Below, in pieces: positions 55,627 to 64,000 of a stretch of DNA of 64,000 nt. The translations under genes and the position numbers were made by a program. How positions within the stretch are numbered: the stretch's first letter is position 1; each line of letters begins with the position of its first letter. The notes below the pieces were generated by a model. It was not told where the DNA came from. It was given only the letters and a program-made list of their open reading frames with translations, and did not search any database. The DNA is from Streptomyces asiaticus (GTDB lineage Bacteria; Actinomycetota; Actinomycetes; Streptomycetales; Streptomycetaceae): contig NZ_JAGSHX010000006.1 of the NCBI RefSeq assembly GCF_018138715.1, positions 186,001 to 250,000 on the forward strand, given 5' to 3'.

Positions 55627-58600
55627 TCAGCCCGGGGTGCCCAGCCGCTCCTCCGACCGGTCGGCCGGGCCGGGCTCCAGCTGCTGGGCGAGCCCGGCGG
55701 CCAGGGCCTCCACGGTCGGATGCCGCCAGACGAAGTTGCCCGCGAGCTTGATGTTCAGCCCCGTCTCCAGCCGCACCCGCAGCTCCATGGCGAGCAGCGA
55801 GTCGAAGCCCAGCGACTTGAGCGGGGTCTGCGGATCGAGGGTGGCGCTGCTGAGCCGCAGCACGGCTCGGATGTGATCGGTCAGATACGACTCCAGCGCG
55901 GTGCGGCGGGCCGGACCGGCGGGAAGGGCGGCCAGCCGGGCGCGGATGTCGTCGGTGCTCTCCCGGGGGGCCGCCGGGGAGTCGTCGCCGGGGAGCAGCG
56001 GGGCGAACAGGGAGGACCGGCGGCCGGTGGCGGGGATCCAGGTGGCGGGTTCGCCGGGGATCACCCCGGTCTGCACCCGCCGATGAGCCAGCAGGGCGCC
56101 CAGCGCGCGCAGCCCCTCGTCCGTGGGGATCGTCTGGTAGCCGCGGTCGGCGAAGCCGGTGGCCACTCCGGTCTCGCCCCACGGGCCCCAGTTGACCGCG
56201 AGGGTGGGCAGCCCGCGCGCCGAGCGCCAGGCGGCGAAGCCGTCCAGCCAGGCGTTGGCGGCCGCGTAGGCGCCCTGTCCGGCGTTGCCCAGCAGGGAGG
56301 CCATGGAGGAATACACCACGAACCAGTCGAGCCGGTGCCCCTCGGTGGCCTGGTGCAGCCGCCACGCCCCGGTGGCCTTCGGCGCCCATACGCGGCGCAG
56401 CTGGTCCTCGCGGATGTTGGCCACGGCCGCGTCGTCGAGAACCATCGCGGAGTGGACGACGCCGTGCGGGGACTCCCCCTCGTCGGCGGTGGCGGCGGCC
56501 ACCAGCCGCTCGGCCGTGTCCGGGCGGGCGATGTCGCCGGTGACGACGGTGATCCTGGTGCCTGCGGCGGAGAGCTCGGCGAGCGTCCGCGCGGCGGCGC
56601 CGACCGGTGCGGTCCGTCCGTTGAGCACCAGGTGGCCCGCGCCCTGGCGGGCCAGCCAGCAGGCGGTGGCGAGCCCGAGACCGCGCAGACCGCCGGTGAC
56701 GATGTATGTGCCGCCGTCCCGCACCGTGAGCGGTCCGTCGGGCAGCACCGCGTCGACCTGGCCCTCCTGCGGGATGGTCAGCACCAGTTTGCCGATGTGG
56801 CGGGCGCCGGCCATCTGCCGGAACGCGTCGGTGACCTCGGCCAGCGGATAGGTGGTGCAGCGCAGTGGCTTGAGACGGCCCTCGCCGATCGCGGTGAGCA
56901 CCTCGCGCAGCATCGCCGCGTACTCCCGCGGGCGGTCCAGCTGGAGCTCCCTGAGGTCCACGGTGGAGAAGGTGATGTTGTGGCGCAGCGGGGAGAGTCC
57001 GAGCGGGGCGTCGGAGAGGATGTCGCGGACGCCGAGTTCGACAAAGCGGCCGAAGGGGCGCAGACACTCGAGACCGGCCCGGATGGCGGCCCCGGAGAGG
57101 GAGTTGAGCACCACGTCGACGCCCTCGCCCCCGGTGGCCTCCATGACCTCGTCGCGGAAGTCCAGCGACCGGGAGTCCATCACCCGGGCGATGCCCATCC
57201 CCCGCAGGAAGCGCCGCTTCTCCGCGCTGCCCGCCGTGGCCAGCACCTCGGCGCCCAGCAGCCGGGCCACCGCGATGGCGGCCAGGCCGGTGCCGCCGGT
57301 GGCCGAGTGGATCAGCACCCGCTCCCCCGCGCTCACCCGGCCGATGTGGCGCAGCGCGTACCAGGCGGTGAGGAACGCGATCGGCAGCCCGGCGGCGGTG
57401 TGCGGGTCGAGGCCCTCGGGGAGGGGCACGGTGTGGTCGGCGAGGACGACGGTGAAGGAGCCGAAGGCGCCGCCGTGCACATCGGCGGCCACCACCCGGT
57501 CACCGGCGCGGAGGTGGTCGACACCGGGTCCCACCGCGCTCACCTCGCCCGCGCATTCGAAGCCGAGCCGGTAGCGGATGTCCTCGTCGCCGGGGAGCAG
57601 CCCCATGGCGGTGAGGACGTCACGGAAGTTCAGGCCCGCGGCGAGCACCCGCAGTTCCACCTCACCGGGTCCGGGCGGGCGGCGGGGGTTGGTGGTGAGC
57701 TCCAGGCTGCCGAGGTCGCCGAGGCGTCCGGCGCGCAGCCGGAAGCCGTCGGTGCCGCAGCGCACGGTGCGGGCGGCGGCGGTGGTGCGCTCGGTGTCGG
57801 TGAGCGGCGCGTGGTCCAGTTCGGCGGTGTAGCGGGCTCCGTCGCGCAGTGCGATCTCGTCCTCGGGGCCGTCGGCGAGGAGTTCGGCGGCCAGGGTGTC
57901 CGCGAGCTGGTCCGGGGCGGCCGGGTCGGTGTCCACGAAGGTGGCCCGCAGCTCGGGGTGTTCCAGGGCGAGCACCCGCAGGAGTCCGCGGAGCGCGCTC
58001 TGTCCGGGGTCGGCCAGGTCGCCGGGGGTCACCGTGCGGGCGCCCGAGGTGGCGGCGTAGAGGCGGGGCGGTTCGGGGAAGCGGGCGGTGAGTGCCTGGG
58101 CGGCGGCGAGCAGCCGGCGGATGCGGCGCAGCCCGTCCTCCGCGCCGCCCTCGGCGGGGTGCGGGCCGCAGACGAACACCACGGCGCGCGGCCGTTCCCC
58201 GGGGCGGGTGAGCCGGTTGGTGAGGGCGTCGCGGAACGCGTCGAGCCCCTGGTCGGCCAGGGGCACGTCCCACACCCGGGCGGTGGCTCCGGCGGTGCGC
58301 AGGGCGGCGGCCACCGGGCGGGCGGTGCCGGCGGCCTCCCCGACGACCAGCCACCGCCCCGGGGGCCGGGTGGCCGGGGGCCGGGCGGCGCGCCGCCAGC
58401 CGACCTCGAGGAACCACTGGTCGGCCTCGGCCGCACGCTCCGCGGCCCGGTGGACGACCCGCAGCCCGTCGACGGCCAGCACCGGCCGGCCGGCCGCGTC
58501 GAGCAGGCGGATGTGGCCGACGGTGGCCCCGGGGGTGGTCTCGGCGAGCCGGGCGTGGCAGTACACGGCGGTCCCGGGGTCGCCGAGGACGCGTACGCAT

Positions 58601-61600
58601 CGCATCCGCGCGGGCAGCATCAGCCGCCGGTCGCCCTCGTCGAGCAGCCCGGCGATGAGCAGCTGGGCGCACAGGTCGACCAGGACGGGGTGGACACGCA
58701 GCCCGTGTCCGGGCTCGCGGGCGGCCTCGGGGACCCGCACCCGGGCCCAGAAGCTGTTGCCGTGGCGGGAGGCGGACACCTCGCTGATGCCCTGGAACGC
58801 CGGGCCGTGCGCCACGCCCCGGGCCCGCAGATTGGCGTACAGCGCTTCGGCCTCGATGGGCGCGGGATGGCGCAGGGCGAGGGTACGGACGGAGGCGGCG
58901 CGGGAGCGCGGGGGCACGGCGAGTCTGCGGAGCACCGCGGTGGCCTGCCGCACCCAGGCGCCGTCCTCGTCGCGTCCGAAGATCTCGCATTCGGCGCGGT
59001 CGGTGGCGGCCATGGTCACCGTGGTGGACAGGTCGGTGTGGTCGGCGAGCCGCAGCAGTTCACGGAAGCGCAGATCGGTGACCTCGACCTCCTCGGGCCC
59101 GGCGCCGAACACCTCGCAGGCGGCGGTGAGCGCGAGGGCGTAGGAGGCCGCGCCGGGCAGGACCGGGGCGCCGTGCACCCGGTGGTCGTCGAGCCAGGGC
59201 AGGGCCGCGGTGCCGGTGCGGGCGCGCCAGGTGTGGCGGACGGGTTCGCCGGGCACTTCGAGGTGCGCGCCGGGCAGCGTACCGGCCGAGGCCGCGTCGG
59301 AGGCCGCGGGGAGCGGGGTGTCGGCCCAGTGGCGGGTGCGGTCGAAGGTGATGGGCGGTACGTCGGCGAGTGCGCCGTCCGCGTACAGCACGGACCAGTC
59401 GACGGGGACGCCCGCGCAGTGCAGCGCGGCCAGCTGGGTCCGGAAGGTGGTCGGCTCGTCCTCCTCGCGGCGGAGTGTGGGCAGGACGACGGGGTCCTCC
59501 ACCAGACCGGCGAGACCGGCCAGGACGGGGTGGGTGATGACCGGGTGGGGGGAGATCTCGACGTACACCAGGTGGCGGTCGGCCGCGGCGGCGGCGACGG
59601 CCGCGGAGAACCGGACGGGGTGGCGCAGATTGGCACACCAGTAGTCGGCGTCGAAGGCGGGCCGGGTGTGGGGATCGTCCAGGACGGTGGTGTAGAAGGG
59701 CACGTCCGGGCGGCGGGGTTCGAGGTCGGCGAGGGCGGTGCGCAGATCGGCCAGGAGCGGGTCCACCTGGGGCGAGTGCGAGGCGACGTCCACGGCGACC
59801 AGCGCGGCGGGGACGGAGCGGGCCTGCCAGCCGGCGACGAGCCGTTCGATGTGTGCGGTGTCCCCGGCCACCACGGTGGAGCCGGGGGCGGCCATGACGG
59901 CCACGGTGACGGCCTCGGCGGCGCCGCCGCTGTCGAGTTCTGCCTGCACCTCGTCGGCGCCGAGGCCGACCGTGGCCATGGCGCCGTTTCCGGCGACGCG
60001 GGTGAGCAGCGCGGAGCGGCGGCAGATCACCTTGGCCCCGTCGGCGAGGGAGAGCGCCCCGGCCACCACGGCGGCGGCGACCTCGCCCATGGAGTGGCCG
60101 ATGACCCCGGCGGGCTCCACCCCGTGGGCGCGCCAGGTGGCGGCGAGCGCGGTCTGGAGCGCGAACAGCACGGGCTGCACCCGGCCGCAGCCGGTCACCG
60201 GCGCACCGCAGCGGACGATGTCGAGCACCGAGAATCCGGACTCGGCGGCGATGAGGGCGTCGGCCTCGGCGAGCGCCTCGGCGAAGGCCGGTTCGGTCTC
60301 CAGCAGCCGCCGCCCCATGCCGGGCCACTGGGAGCCCTGTCCGGAGAACACCCAGATCGGCCGGCGGGAGACCGCGGCGCCCACGGCGCCGCTCACCACG
60401 GCGGGGTGGGCCTGCCCGTCGGCGAACGCCCTCAAGGAGCCCACGAGTTCGGCGCGCGAGGCGGTGGTGACGCCGAGCCGTCCGCGGCCGGCGCCGCGGC
60501 GCAGCGCCAGGGTGTGGGCGATGTCGCGCAGCGGGGTGTCCGCGCCGTCGCCCTCCAGCCAGTCCGCCATCCGGCGGGCGGCGCCGGGCAGCACGGCCGG
60601 GGAGCCCGCGGGGACGAGGAACACCCGCGGAACGGCGCGGGTGGCGGGCCGTGGCGGTGCGGGGCGAGGGGCGGGTGCGGGCGGCTGTTCCAGCACCACA
60701 TGGGCGTTGGTCCCGGAGAAGCCGAAGGAGGACACGGCGGCCAGCCGGGGGCCGGTCCGCACCGGCCAGAGGGTGAGCTCGCGGGGGATGAAGAAGCGCG
60801 TTCCCTCGGCGGCGATGGCGGGATTCCACCGGGTGAAGTGCAGATTGGGCGGGATCTGTCCACGGCCCAGGCACAGCACCGCCTTGATCAGCCCGGTGAC
60901 ACCGGCGGCGGGCTCCAGATGGCCCAGGTTGGTCTTGACCGAGGCCAGGGCGCAGCGGTCGCGGCCGGTGCCGTAGACCTGGGCGAGGCTGGTGAATTCG
61001 ACCGGGTCACCGACGGGGGTGCCGGTGCCGTGGGCCTCGACCATGCCGACGTCGGCGGGGTCCACCCCGGCGCGGCCGAGTGCCTCCTCGTACAGGGCGT
61101 GCTGGGCGGCGGCCGAGGGCGCGGCGAGGCCGTCGGAGTGGCCGTCCTGGTTGACGGCCGAGCCGCGCAGTACGGCCAGGATCCGGTCCCCGTCGCGCAG
61201 GGCGTCGGTGAGGCGTTTGAGGACGACGATGCCGCAGCCCTCGCCGCGGACGAAGCCGTCGGCGGCGGCGTCGAAGGTGTGGCAGTGGCCGGTGTGCGAG
61301 AGCATGCCCATCTGGTCGAACGAGCGGGTGGTCCGCGGCTCGAACATCAGCGTCACCCCACCGGCCAGGGCCAGTTCGCACTCCCCGGTGCGCAGCGCCT
61401 GGGCGGCCAGGTGGATGGCGACCAGGGAGGAGGAGCACGCGGTGTCCAGCGCCACCGACGGGCCGTGGAGGCCCAGGAGGTAGGAGATCCGGCCGGTGGC
61501 GACGCAGTGCCCGTTGGTCAGGACGGAGCCCTCGACCTCCCGTTCCCGGGGGCGTCGGTCGAGCCGGTTCAGGTAGTCGTTGTAGCTGATCCCGGCGAAG

Positions 61601-61989
61601 ACGCCGGTGGCGGTGGAGCCGAGCCGGTCGGGTGGCATTCCGGCGTGTTCCAGGGCCTCCCAGGCCACTTCGAGCAGCAGCCGGTGCTGGGGGTCGAGGA
61701 CATCGGCCTCGCGTCCGGAGACGCCGAAGAAGTCGGCGTCGAAGCCGGACACATCGCGCAGATAACCGCCGCGTACGGGCGGTGCGGACGCGGGCCGGGC
61801 GGTCGTGGCGGGGTCGGCCGCCCAGAGCGCGGCGCGTTCGGCGGGCGGTTCGCCGACGGCGTCGCGTCCGTCGGCCAGCAGCCGCCACAGGGCGGCGGGC
61901 GAGTCGGTGTCACCGGGGAGCCGGCAGCCCATGCCGACGATGGCGATGTGGCCGGGGGAGCGGCCGGGGGCAGGAGTGTGCTGACGCAT
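55627..61989 (-). CDS. Mycocerosic acid synthase-like iterative PKS (KS-AT-DH-ER-KR-ACP)
   Basis: A 2120-residue single-module synthase. Domains: KS with active Cys 185 (DTACSSS), AT with Ser 633 (GHSMGE) and VASH at 735-738, DH with His 936 (HxxxGxxxxP) and a DLCAQ Asp near 1104, ER with ATGGTG near 1557, KR with VTGGLRGLG near 1764 and LDD (B-type), and ACP Ser near 2063. No docking domains or thioesterase. Length, domain order and the AT text [12 protein letters not shown] closely follow mycobacterial MAS, which adds methylmalonyl units iteratively to make methyl-branched acids. Methylmalonyl use is inferred from that similarity. It is followed upstream in the same operon by a ketosynthase-like gene. 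Confidence 0.93.
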   Translation of the reverse strand: MRQHTPAPGRSPGHIAIVGMGCRLPGDTDSPAALWRLLADGRDAVGEPPAERAALWAADPATTARPASAPPVRGGYLRDVSGFDADFFGVSGREADVLDPQHRLLLEVAWEALEHAGMPPDRLGSTATGVFAGISYNDYLNRLDRRPREREVEGSVLTNGHCVATGRISYLLGLHGPSVALDTACSSSLVAIHLAAQALRTGECELALAGGVTLMFEPRTTRSFDQMGMLSHTGHCHTFDAAADGFVRGEGCGIVVLKRLTDALRDGDRILAVLRGSAVNQDGHSDGLAAPSAAAQHALYEEALGRAGVDPADVGMVEAHGTGTPVGDPVEFTSLAQVYGTGRDRCALASVKTNLGHLEPAAGVTGLIKAVLCLGRGQIPPNLHFTRWNPAIAAEGTRFFIPRELTLWPVRTGPRLAAVSSFGFSGTNAHVVLEQPPAPAPRPAPPRPATRAVPRVFLVPAGSPAVLPGAARRMADWLEGDGADTPLRDIAHTLALRRGAGRGRLGVTTASRAELVGSLRAFADGQAHPAVVSGAVGAAVSRRPIWVFSGQGSQWPGMGRRLLETEPAFAEALAEADALIAAESGFSVLDIVRCGAPVTGCGRVQPVLFALQTALAATWRAHGVEPAGVIGHSMGEVAAAVVAGALSLADGAKVICRRSALLTRVAGNGAMATVGLGADEVQAELDSGGAAEAVTVAVMAAPGSTVVAGDTAHIERLVAGWQARSVPAALVAVDVASHSPQVDPLLADLRTALADLEPRRPDVPFYTTVLDDPHTRPAFDADYWCANLRHPVRFSAAVAAAAADRHLVYVEISPHPVITHPVLAGLAGLVEDPVVLPTLRREEDEPTTFRTQLAALHCAGVPVDWSVLYADGALADVPPITFDRTRHWADTPLPAASDAASAGTLPGAHLEVPGEPVRHTWRARTGTAALPWLDDHRVHGAPVLPGAASYALALTAACEVFGAGPEEVEVTDLRFRELLRLADHTDLSTTVTMAATDRAECEIFGRDEDGAWVRQATAVLRRLAVPPRSRAASVRTLALRHPAPIEAEALYANLRARGVAHGPAFQGISEVSASRHGNSFWARVRVPEAAREPGHGLRVHPVLVDLCAQLLIAGLLDEGDRRLMLPARMRCVRVLGDPGTAVYCHARLAETTPGATVGHIRLLDAAGRPVLAVDGLRVVHRAAERAAEADQWFLEVGWRRAARPPATRPPGRWLVVGEAAGTARPVAAALRTAGATARVWDVPLADQGLDAFRDALTNRLTRPGERPRAVVFVCGPHPAEGGAEDGLRRIRRLLAAAQALTARFPEPPRLYAATSGARTVTPGDLADPGQSALRGLLRVLALEHPELRATFVDTDPAAPDQLADTLAAELLADGPEDEIALRDGARYTAELDHAPLTDTERTTAAARTVRCGTDGFRLRAGRLGDLGSLELTTNPRRPPGPGEVELRVLAAGLNFRDVLTAMGLLPGDEDIRYRLGFECAGEVSAVGPGVDHLRAGDRVVAADVHGGAFGSFTVVLADHTVPLPEGLDPHTAAGLPIAFLTAWYALRHIGRVSAGERVLIHSATGGTGLAAIAVARLLGAEVLATAGSAEKRRFLRGMGIARVMDSRSLDFRDEVMEATGGEGVDVVLNSLSGAAIRAGLECLRPFGRFVELGVRDILSDAPLGLSPLRHNITFSTVDLRELQLDRPREYAAMLREVLTAIGEGRLKPLRCTTYPLAEVTDAFRQMAGARHIGKLVLTIPQEGQVDAVLPDGPLTVRDGGTYIVTGGLRGLGLATACWLARQGAGHLVLNGRTAPVGAAARTLAELSAAGTRITVVTGDIARPDTAERLVAAATADEGESPHGVVHSAMVLDDAAVANIREDQLRRVWAPKATGAWRLHQATEGHRLDWFVVYSSMASLLGNAGQGAYAAANAWLDGFAAWRSARGLPTLAVNWGPWGETGVATGFADRGYQTIPTDEGLRALGALLAHRRVQTGVIPGEPATWIPATGRRSSLFAPLLPGDDSPAAPRESTDDIRARLAALPAGPARRTALESYLTDHIRAVLRLSSATLDPQTPLKSLGFDSLLAMELRVRLETGLNIKLAGNFVWRHPTVEALAAGLAQQLEPGPADRSEERLGTPG

Positions 61990-62071
61990 CGGGGTCTCCG
62001 TGGGTGGTGCTCGGCCCGGGGTGGGGGCCGTGAGGGGCCGTGGGGTGGAGATCGCCGCGGGGGTTACGGAC

Positions 62072-63418
62072 TCAGGTGGCGTCCGGGCCGCCCAGCAGCA
62101 TCGCGTGCTTCACACCACCGATCTGGTAGTTGAAGCTGAGCGCGTGGTCGAAGTCGAGGGGACGGGTGCGGGTGCCGGGGACGGGGTCGAAGGGGAGCCC
62201 GTCGGCGGGTTGTTCGCAGTTGGCGGTGGGGCACACCTCGCCGTACTCCATCATCATCAGGGTCAGGGCGAGGTCGAGGCAGCCTGAGGCCGATCCGAGG
62301 TGGCCGAAACACCCTTCCTGAGAGGACATCAGCACCGTGGAGGCGGGGCCGTAGAGCTCGCGGACGGCGTTGGCCTCCAGGGCGGTGACGACCGGGTCGC
62401 CGTCGCTCGCGCCGTTGATGTACGGCAACTGCTCGATCCCCCAACGGTCGCCCGTGCACAGGCGGACGGCCCTGACCAGTTGGGCGCCGGAGTCGTCGGC
62501 GGCGAGCGGGTTGGCCAGGCCGTCGCGGGTCAGGGCGGTGGCGAGCACCTGGCCGTAGATGTGGGCACCCCGCCGCCCGGCGTGTTCCCGACTCTCCAGG
62601 ATCACGGTGGCGGATCCCTCGCCGTGGTTGATGCAGTCCGCACGCCGGTCGTAGGGACGCATCAGGGAGTCGAAGGAGGGCAGCAGATCGGGCATTCCGA
62701 CGGCGTCCGTCGCGTCGTGGGCGTGCTGGGCGCCGCGCAGCAGCCGCTGGCTCTTCTGGATGAGGCCGACGTTGAAGACGTCGACGCCGGTCACCAGCGC
62801 GAGATCGGTCTCGTCGGCCGCGATGAGCCGACGGGCGTTGCCGATCTGCACGGCGGCGGACGCGCAGCCGCAGGACACGGTGAAGCAGGGACCGACGGTC
62901 CGGGCCAGGGCTCCCTGGACGAGGGCGACATCGGAGGGGGAAACGGCCTGTTCGGTCGCGACGAGCATCTCCACGGCGTCGAAGGCGGTGGCGGAGTCGG
63001 GGTCGGCGCCGAGCAGGGAGACATAGCTGTCGACATTGGCGTCCACGCCGCCTCGGCCGACGAGCACGGCCGCCTCGCCCAGTTCACCGGCGTCCACGTC
63101 CAGTTCCGCGTCGGCACACGCCTCGACGAAGGAGACCAGGCCGTAGCGGTGGGCGTTGGTGTAGTGGCGGGAGAAGAATTCGGGGATGTCGGGGAGGCGT
63201 TCGGCGAACTGCTCGGCGCTGAGGTGCACCGAGCCGTAGTGGATACCGTGCCGGCCGAGGACGGTACGGCCGTGGGAGGCGATGTCCCACACCTGGGCCG
63301 CGGTGAAGACGGGTTCGGCGCCGCCCGGGAGGCAGAAACCCAGGCCGGTGACGACGGTGTCCCGTGGGTTTCCGGGGCCCCCGGGGGCCGGCCGGGGTGG
63401 GTGCCGGCGCGGGCTCAC
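62072..63418 (-). CDS. Stand-alone ketosynthase-like protein with degenerate active site
   Basis: A 448-residue FabF-type thiolase-fold protein. The GTG at 63418 is chosen because domain similarity begins about 20 residues later; a longer in-frame ATG at 63547 adds only unrelated sequence. The nucleophile Cys 185 (VSCGCASAA) and second His 373 (GHLGSASG) are kept. The first catalytic His (NAHGTSTP in FabF) is replaced by Ala 337 in INGASDGDP, the Lys before the second His is Glu 368, and the GFGGTN loop is altered. Normal condensation is unlikely. It precedes the iterative PKS by 82 bases and is probably co-transcribed, so a priming, length-control or carrier role is inferred. Confidence 0.88.
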   Translation of the reverse strand: MSPRRHPPRPAPGGPGNPRDTVVTGLGFCLPGGAEPVFTAAQVWDIASHGRTVLGRHGIHYGSVHLSAEQFAERLPDIPEFFSRHYTNAHRYGLVSFVEACADAELDVDAGELGEAAVLVGRGGVDANVDSYVSLLGADPDSATAFDAVEMLVATEQAVSPSDVALVQGALARTVGPCFTVSCGCASAAVQIGNARRLIAADETDLALVTGVDVFNVGLIQKSQRLLRGAQHAHDATDAVGMPDLLPSFDSLMRPYDRRADCINHGEGSATVILESREHAGRRGAHIYGQVLATALTRDGLANPLAADDSGAQLVRAVRLCTGDRWGIEQLPYINGASDGDPVVTALEANAVRELYGPASTVLMSSQEGCFGHLGSASGCLDLALTLMMMEYGEVCPTANCEQPADGLPFDPVPGTRTRPLDFDHALSFNYQIGGVKHAMLLGGPDAT

Positions 63419-63447
63419 GACGCCCTGCCGGATCTGAGGAGGGTCAT
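63415..63447 (-). CDS. Possible 10-residue leader ORF coupled to the ketosynthase-like gene
   Basis: An ATG at 63447 with AAAGGG nine bases upstream encodes MTLLRSGRAS and stops at a TGA that overlaps the ketosynthase-like GTG start (GTGA). The GTG itself has only a weak ribosome-binding site, so coupling through the leader would explain its translation. It is too short to judge by composition and may be chance. Confidence 0.3.
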   Translation of the reverse strand: MTLLRSGRAS

Positions 63448-63939
63448 GACGGTGGTCCCTTTCGCTCACACCGGAGTACGGGGCCGCCGGTACGGCGAGT
63501 CGCCGAATGCACGGTGGGACCGCCGGTGTTCCGGAATCGGTTTTCATGGTGAATTCGACGCGTGCGGCGCGGCGTTGGACGTACTCGTGGCCTTTCCCCG
63601 TTGGATGGCGAGTCGTCTCCGTCGGGAGAGCGGCTCATCGTCCGGAAAGGAGAGGTGGAATAGTTGACGCTACGCCCGGGAGGACAGGGCCGGTAGGTGG
63701 TGTCGTATCACCGCGGTGGATTCGGCCGTTCCGGCGCACCGCCCTTGTACCCCCGGAGCCCATACCGCGCGACCCCGGAGAAAAGGGGGCTCGTGCCCTG
63801 GTTCACGCCCCCTCTTGTGGAATCTTTCTGAAAGAGCGTAGAGAAAAAGACGCCTCAGGCACTCACTGAGTATGGGGCGGTTTTGAGTGCAGGGAAGAGG
63901 CCCCTTCGCGCATGGGGCGAAAGACGCAAAGGACGATAG
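63448..63939. promoter_or_regulatory. Divergent intergenic region, KS-PKS operon / Lrp regulator
   Basis: This 492-base region has no convincing gene and an AT-richer segment near the regulator (about 63815-63900). CTCAG-N7-CTGAG at 63854-63870 is a small inverted repeat suitable for a dimeric regulator. AAAGGA at 63928-63933 is the regulator's ribosome-binding site. The leftward promoter of the ketosynthase/PKS operon should also be here. Confidence 0.5.
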
Positions 63940-64000
63940 ATGATGACACATCAGGCCGTACCGTTCGATGATCTGGACCGCAAAATCGTTGCGGCGCTGG
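63940..64000 (+). CDS. Lrp/AsnC-family transcriptional regulator (partial)
   Basis: Only the first 20 codons are in the window: MMTHQAVPFDDLDRKIVAAL. The LDRKIVAAL segment is the standard start of the AsnC/Lrp N-terminal HTH (LDxxILxxL). AAAGGA lies six bases before the first of two ATGs. It is divergent from the ketosynthase/PKS operon and is a natural candidate to regulate it. Confidence 0.75.
   Translation, partial: MMTHQAVPFDDLDRKIVAAL

Noticed and set aside
55720..62133. Rightward ORF of over 2100 codons opposite the iterative PKS
   Set aside because: Gly/Arg/His-rich shadow with no domain; all PKS motifs are on the minus strand.

Overview
The window is high-GC DNA with strong G/C bias at third codon positions, a SARP regulator, SpoIIE-type phosphatases, an ECF41 sigma factor, a type I modular PKS and many long antisense ORFs caused by codon bias. 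This points to a Streptomyces or close relative. No rRNA, tRNA, CRISPR array, transposase or prophage gene was seen.

Region 1 (1-19,739) is the starter end of a modular type I polyketide cluster. Three PKS genes read leftward in biosynthetic order: a loading module plus module 1 (9528-16913; KSQ-AT-ACP-KS-AT-DH-ACP), a fully reducing module 2 (2782-9486; KS-AT-DH-ER-KR-ACP), and the start of a third gene (1-2740; KS-AT, cut by the window edge). AT motifs predict malonyl (loading), methylmalonyl (module 1), methylmalonyl (module 2) and malonyl (module 3). Module 1 has an intact-looking DH but no KR. Reading rightward are a SAM methyltransferase, a SARP activator and a small DUF5988-type protein, which probably close the cluster.

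Region 2 (19,826-43,298) is mostly housekeeping and stress genes: a secreted S15 X-Pro peptidase, a TIGR00027-type methyltransferase, a CapA-like lipoprotein, a ClpC-like AAA+ chaperone, a PP2C phosphatase, an ECF41 sigma factor with an FAD oxidoreductase (both preceded by near-consensus ECF41 promoters), an aldehyde dehydrogenase, a frameshifted solute-binding-protein pseudogene, an NTPase/TPR protein, the pseudouridine catabolic pair psuK-psuG, two overlapping ATP-grasp genes and a type II thioesterase.

Region 3 (43,798-55,602) holds a baeRF-type protein, a DUF4032 protein, an SDR with an altered active site behind twin palindromic operators, an AraC regulator, a CASTOR/POLLUX-like channel, a large sensor-SpoIIE phosphatase, a roadblock-like protein, a Gfo/Idh/MocA oxidoreductase and a DUF4232 lipoprotein.

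Region 4 (55,627-64,000) is a second polyketide locus: one 2120-residue KS-AT-DH-ER-KR-ACP synthase resembling mycocerosic acid synthase, a stand-alone ketosynthase-like protein that keeps the active Cys but has lost the first catalytic His and the Lys, and the start of a divergent Lrp/AsnC regulator. This compact locus is the best candidate for an undescribed pathway.
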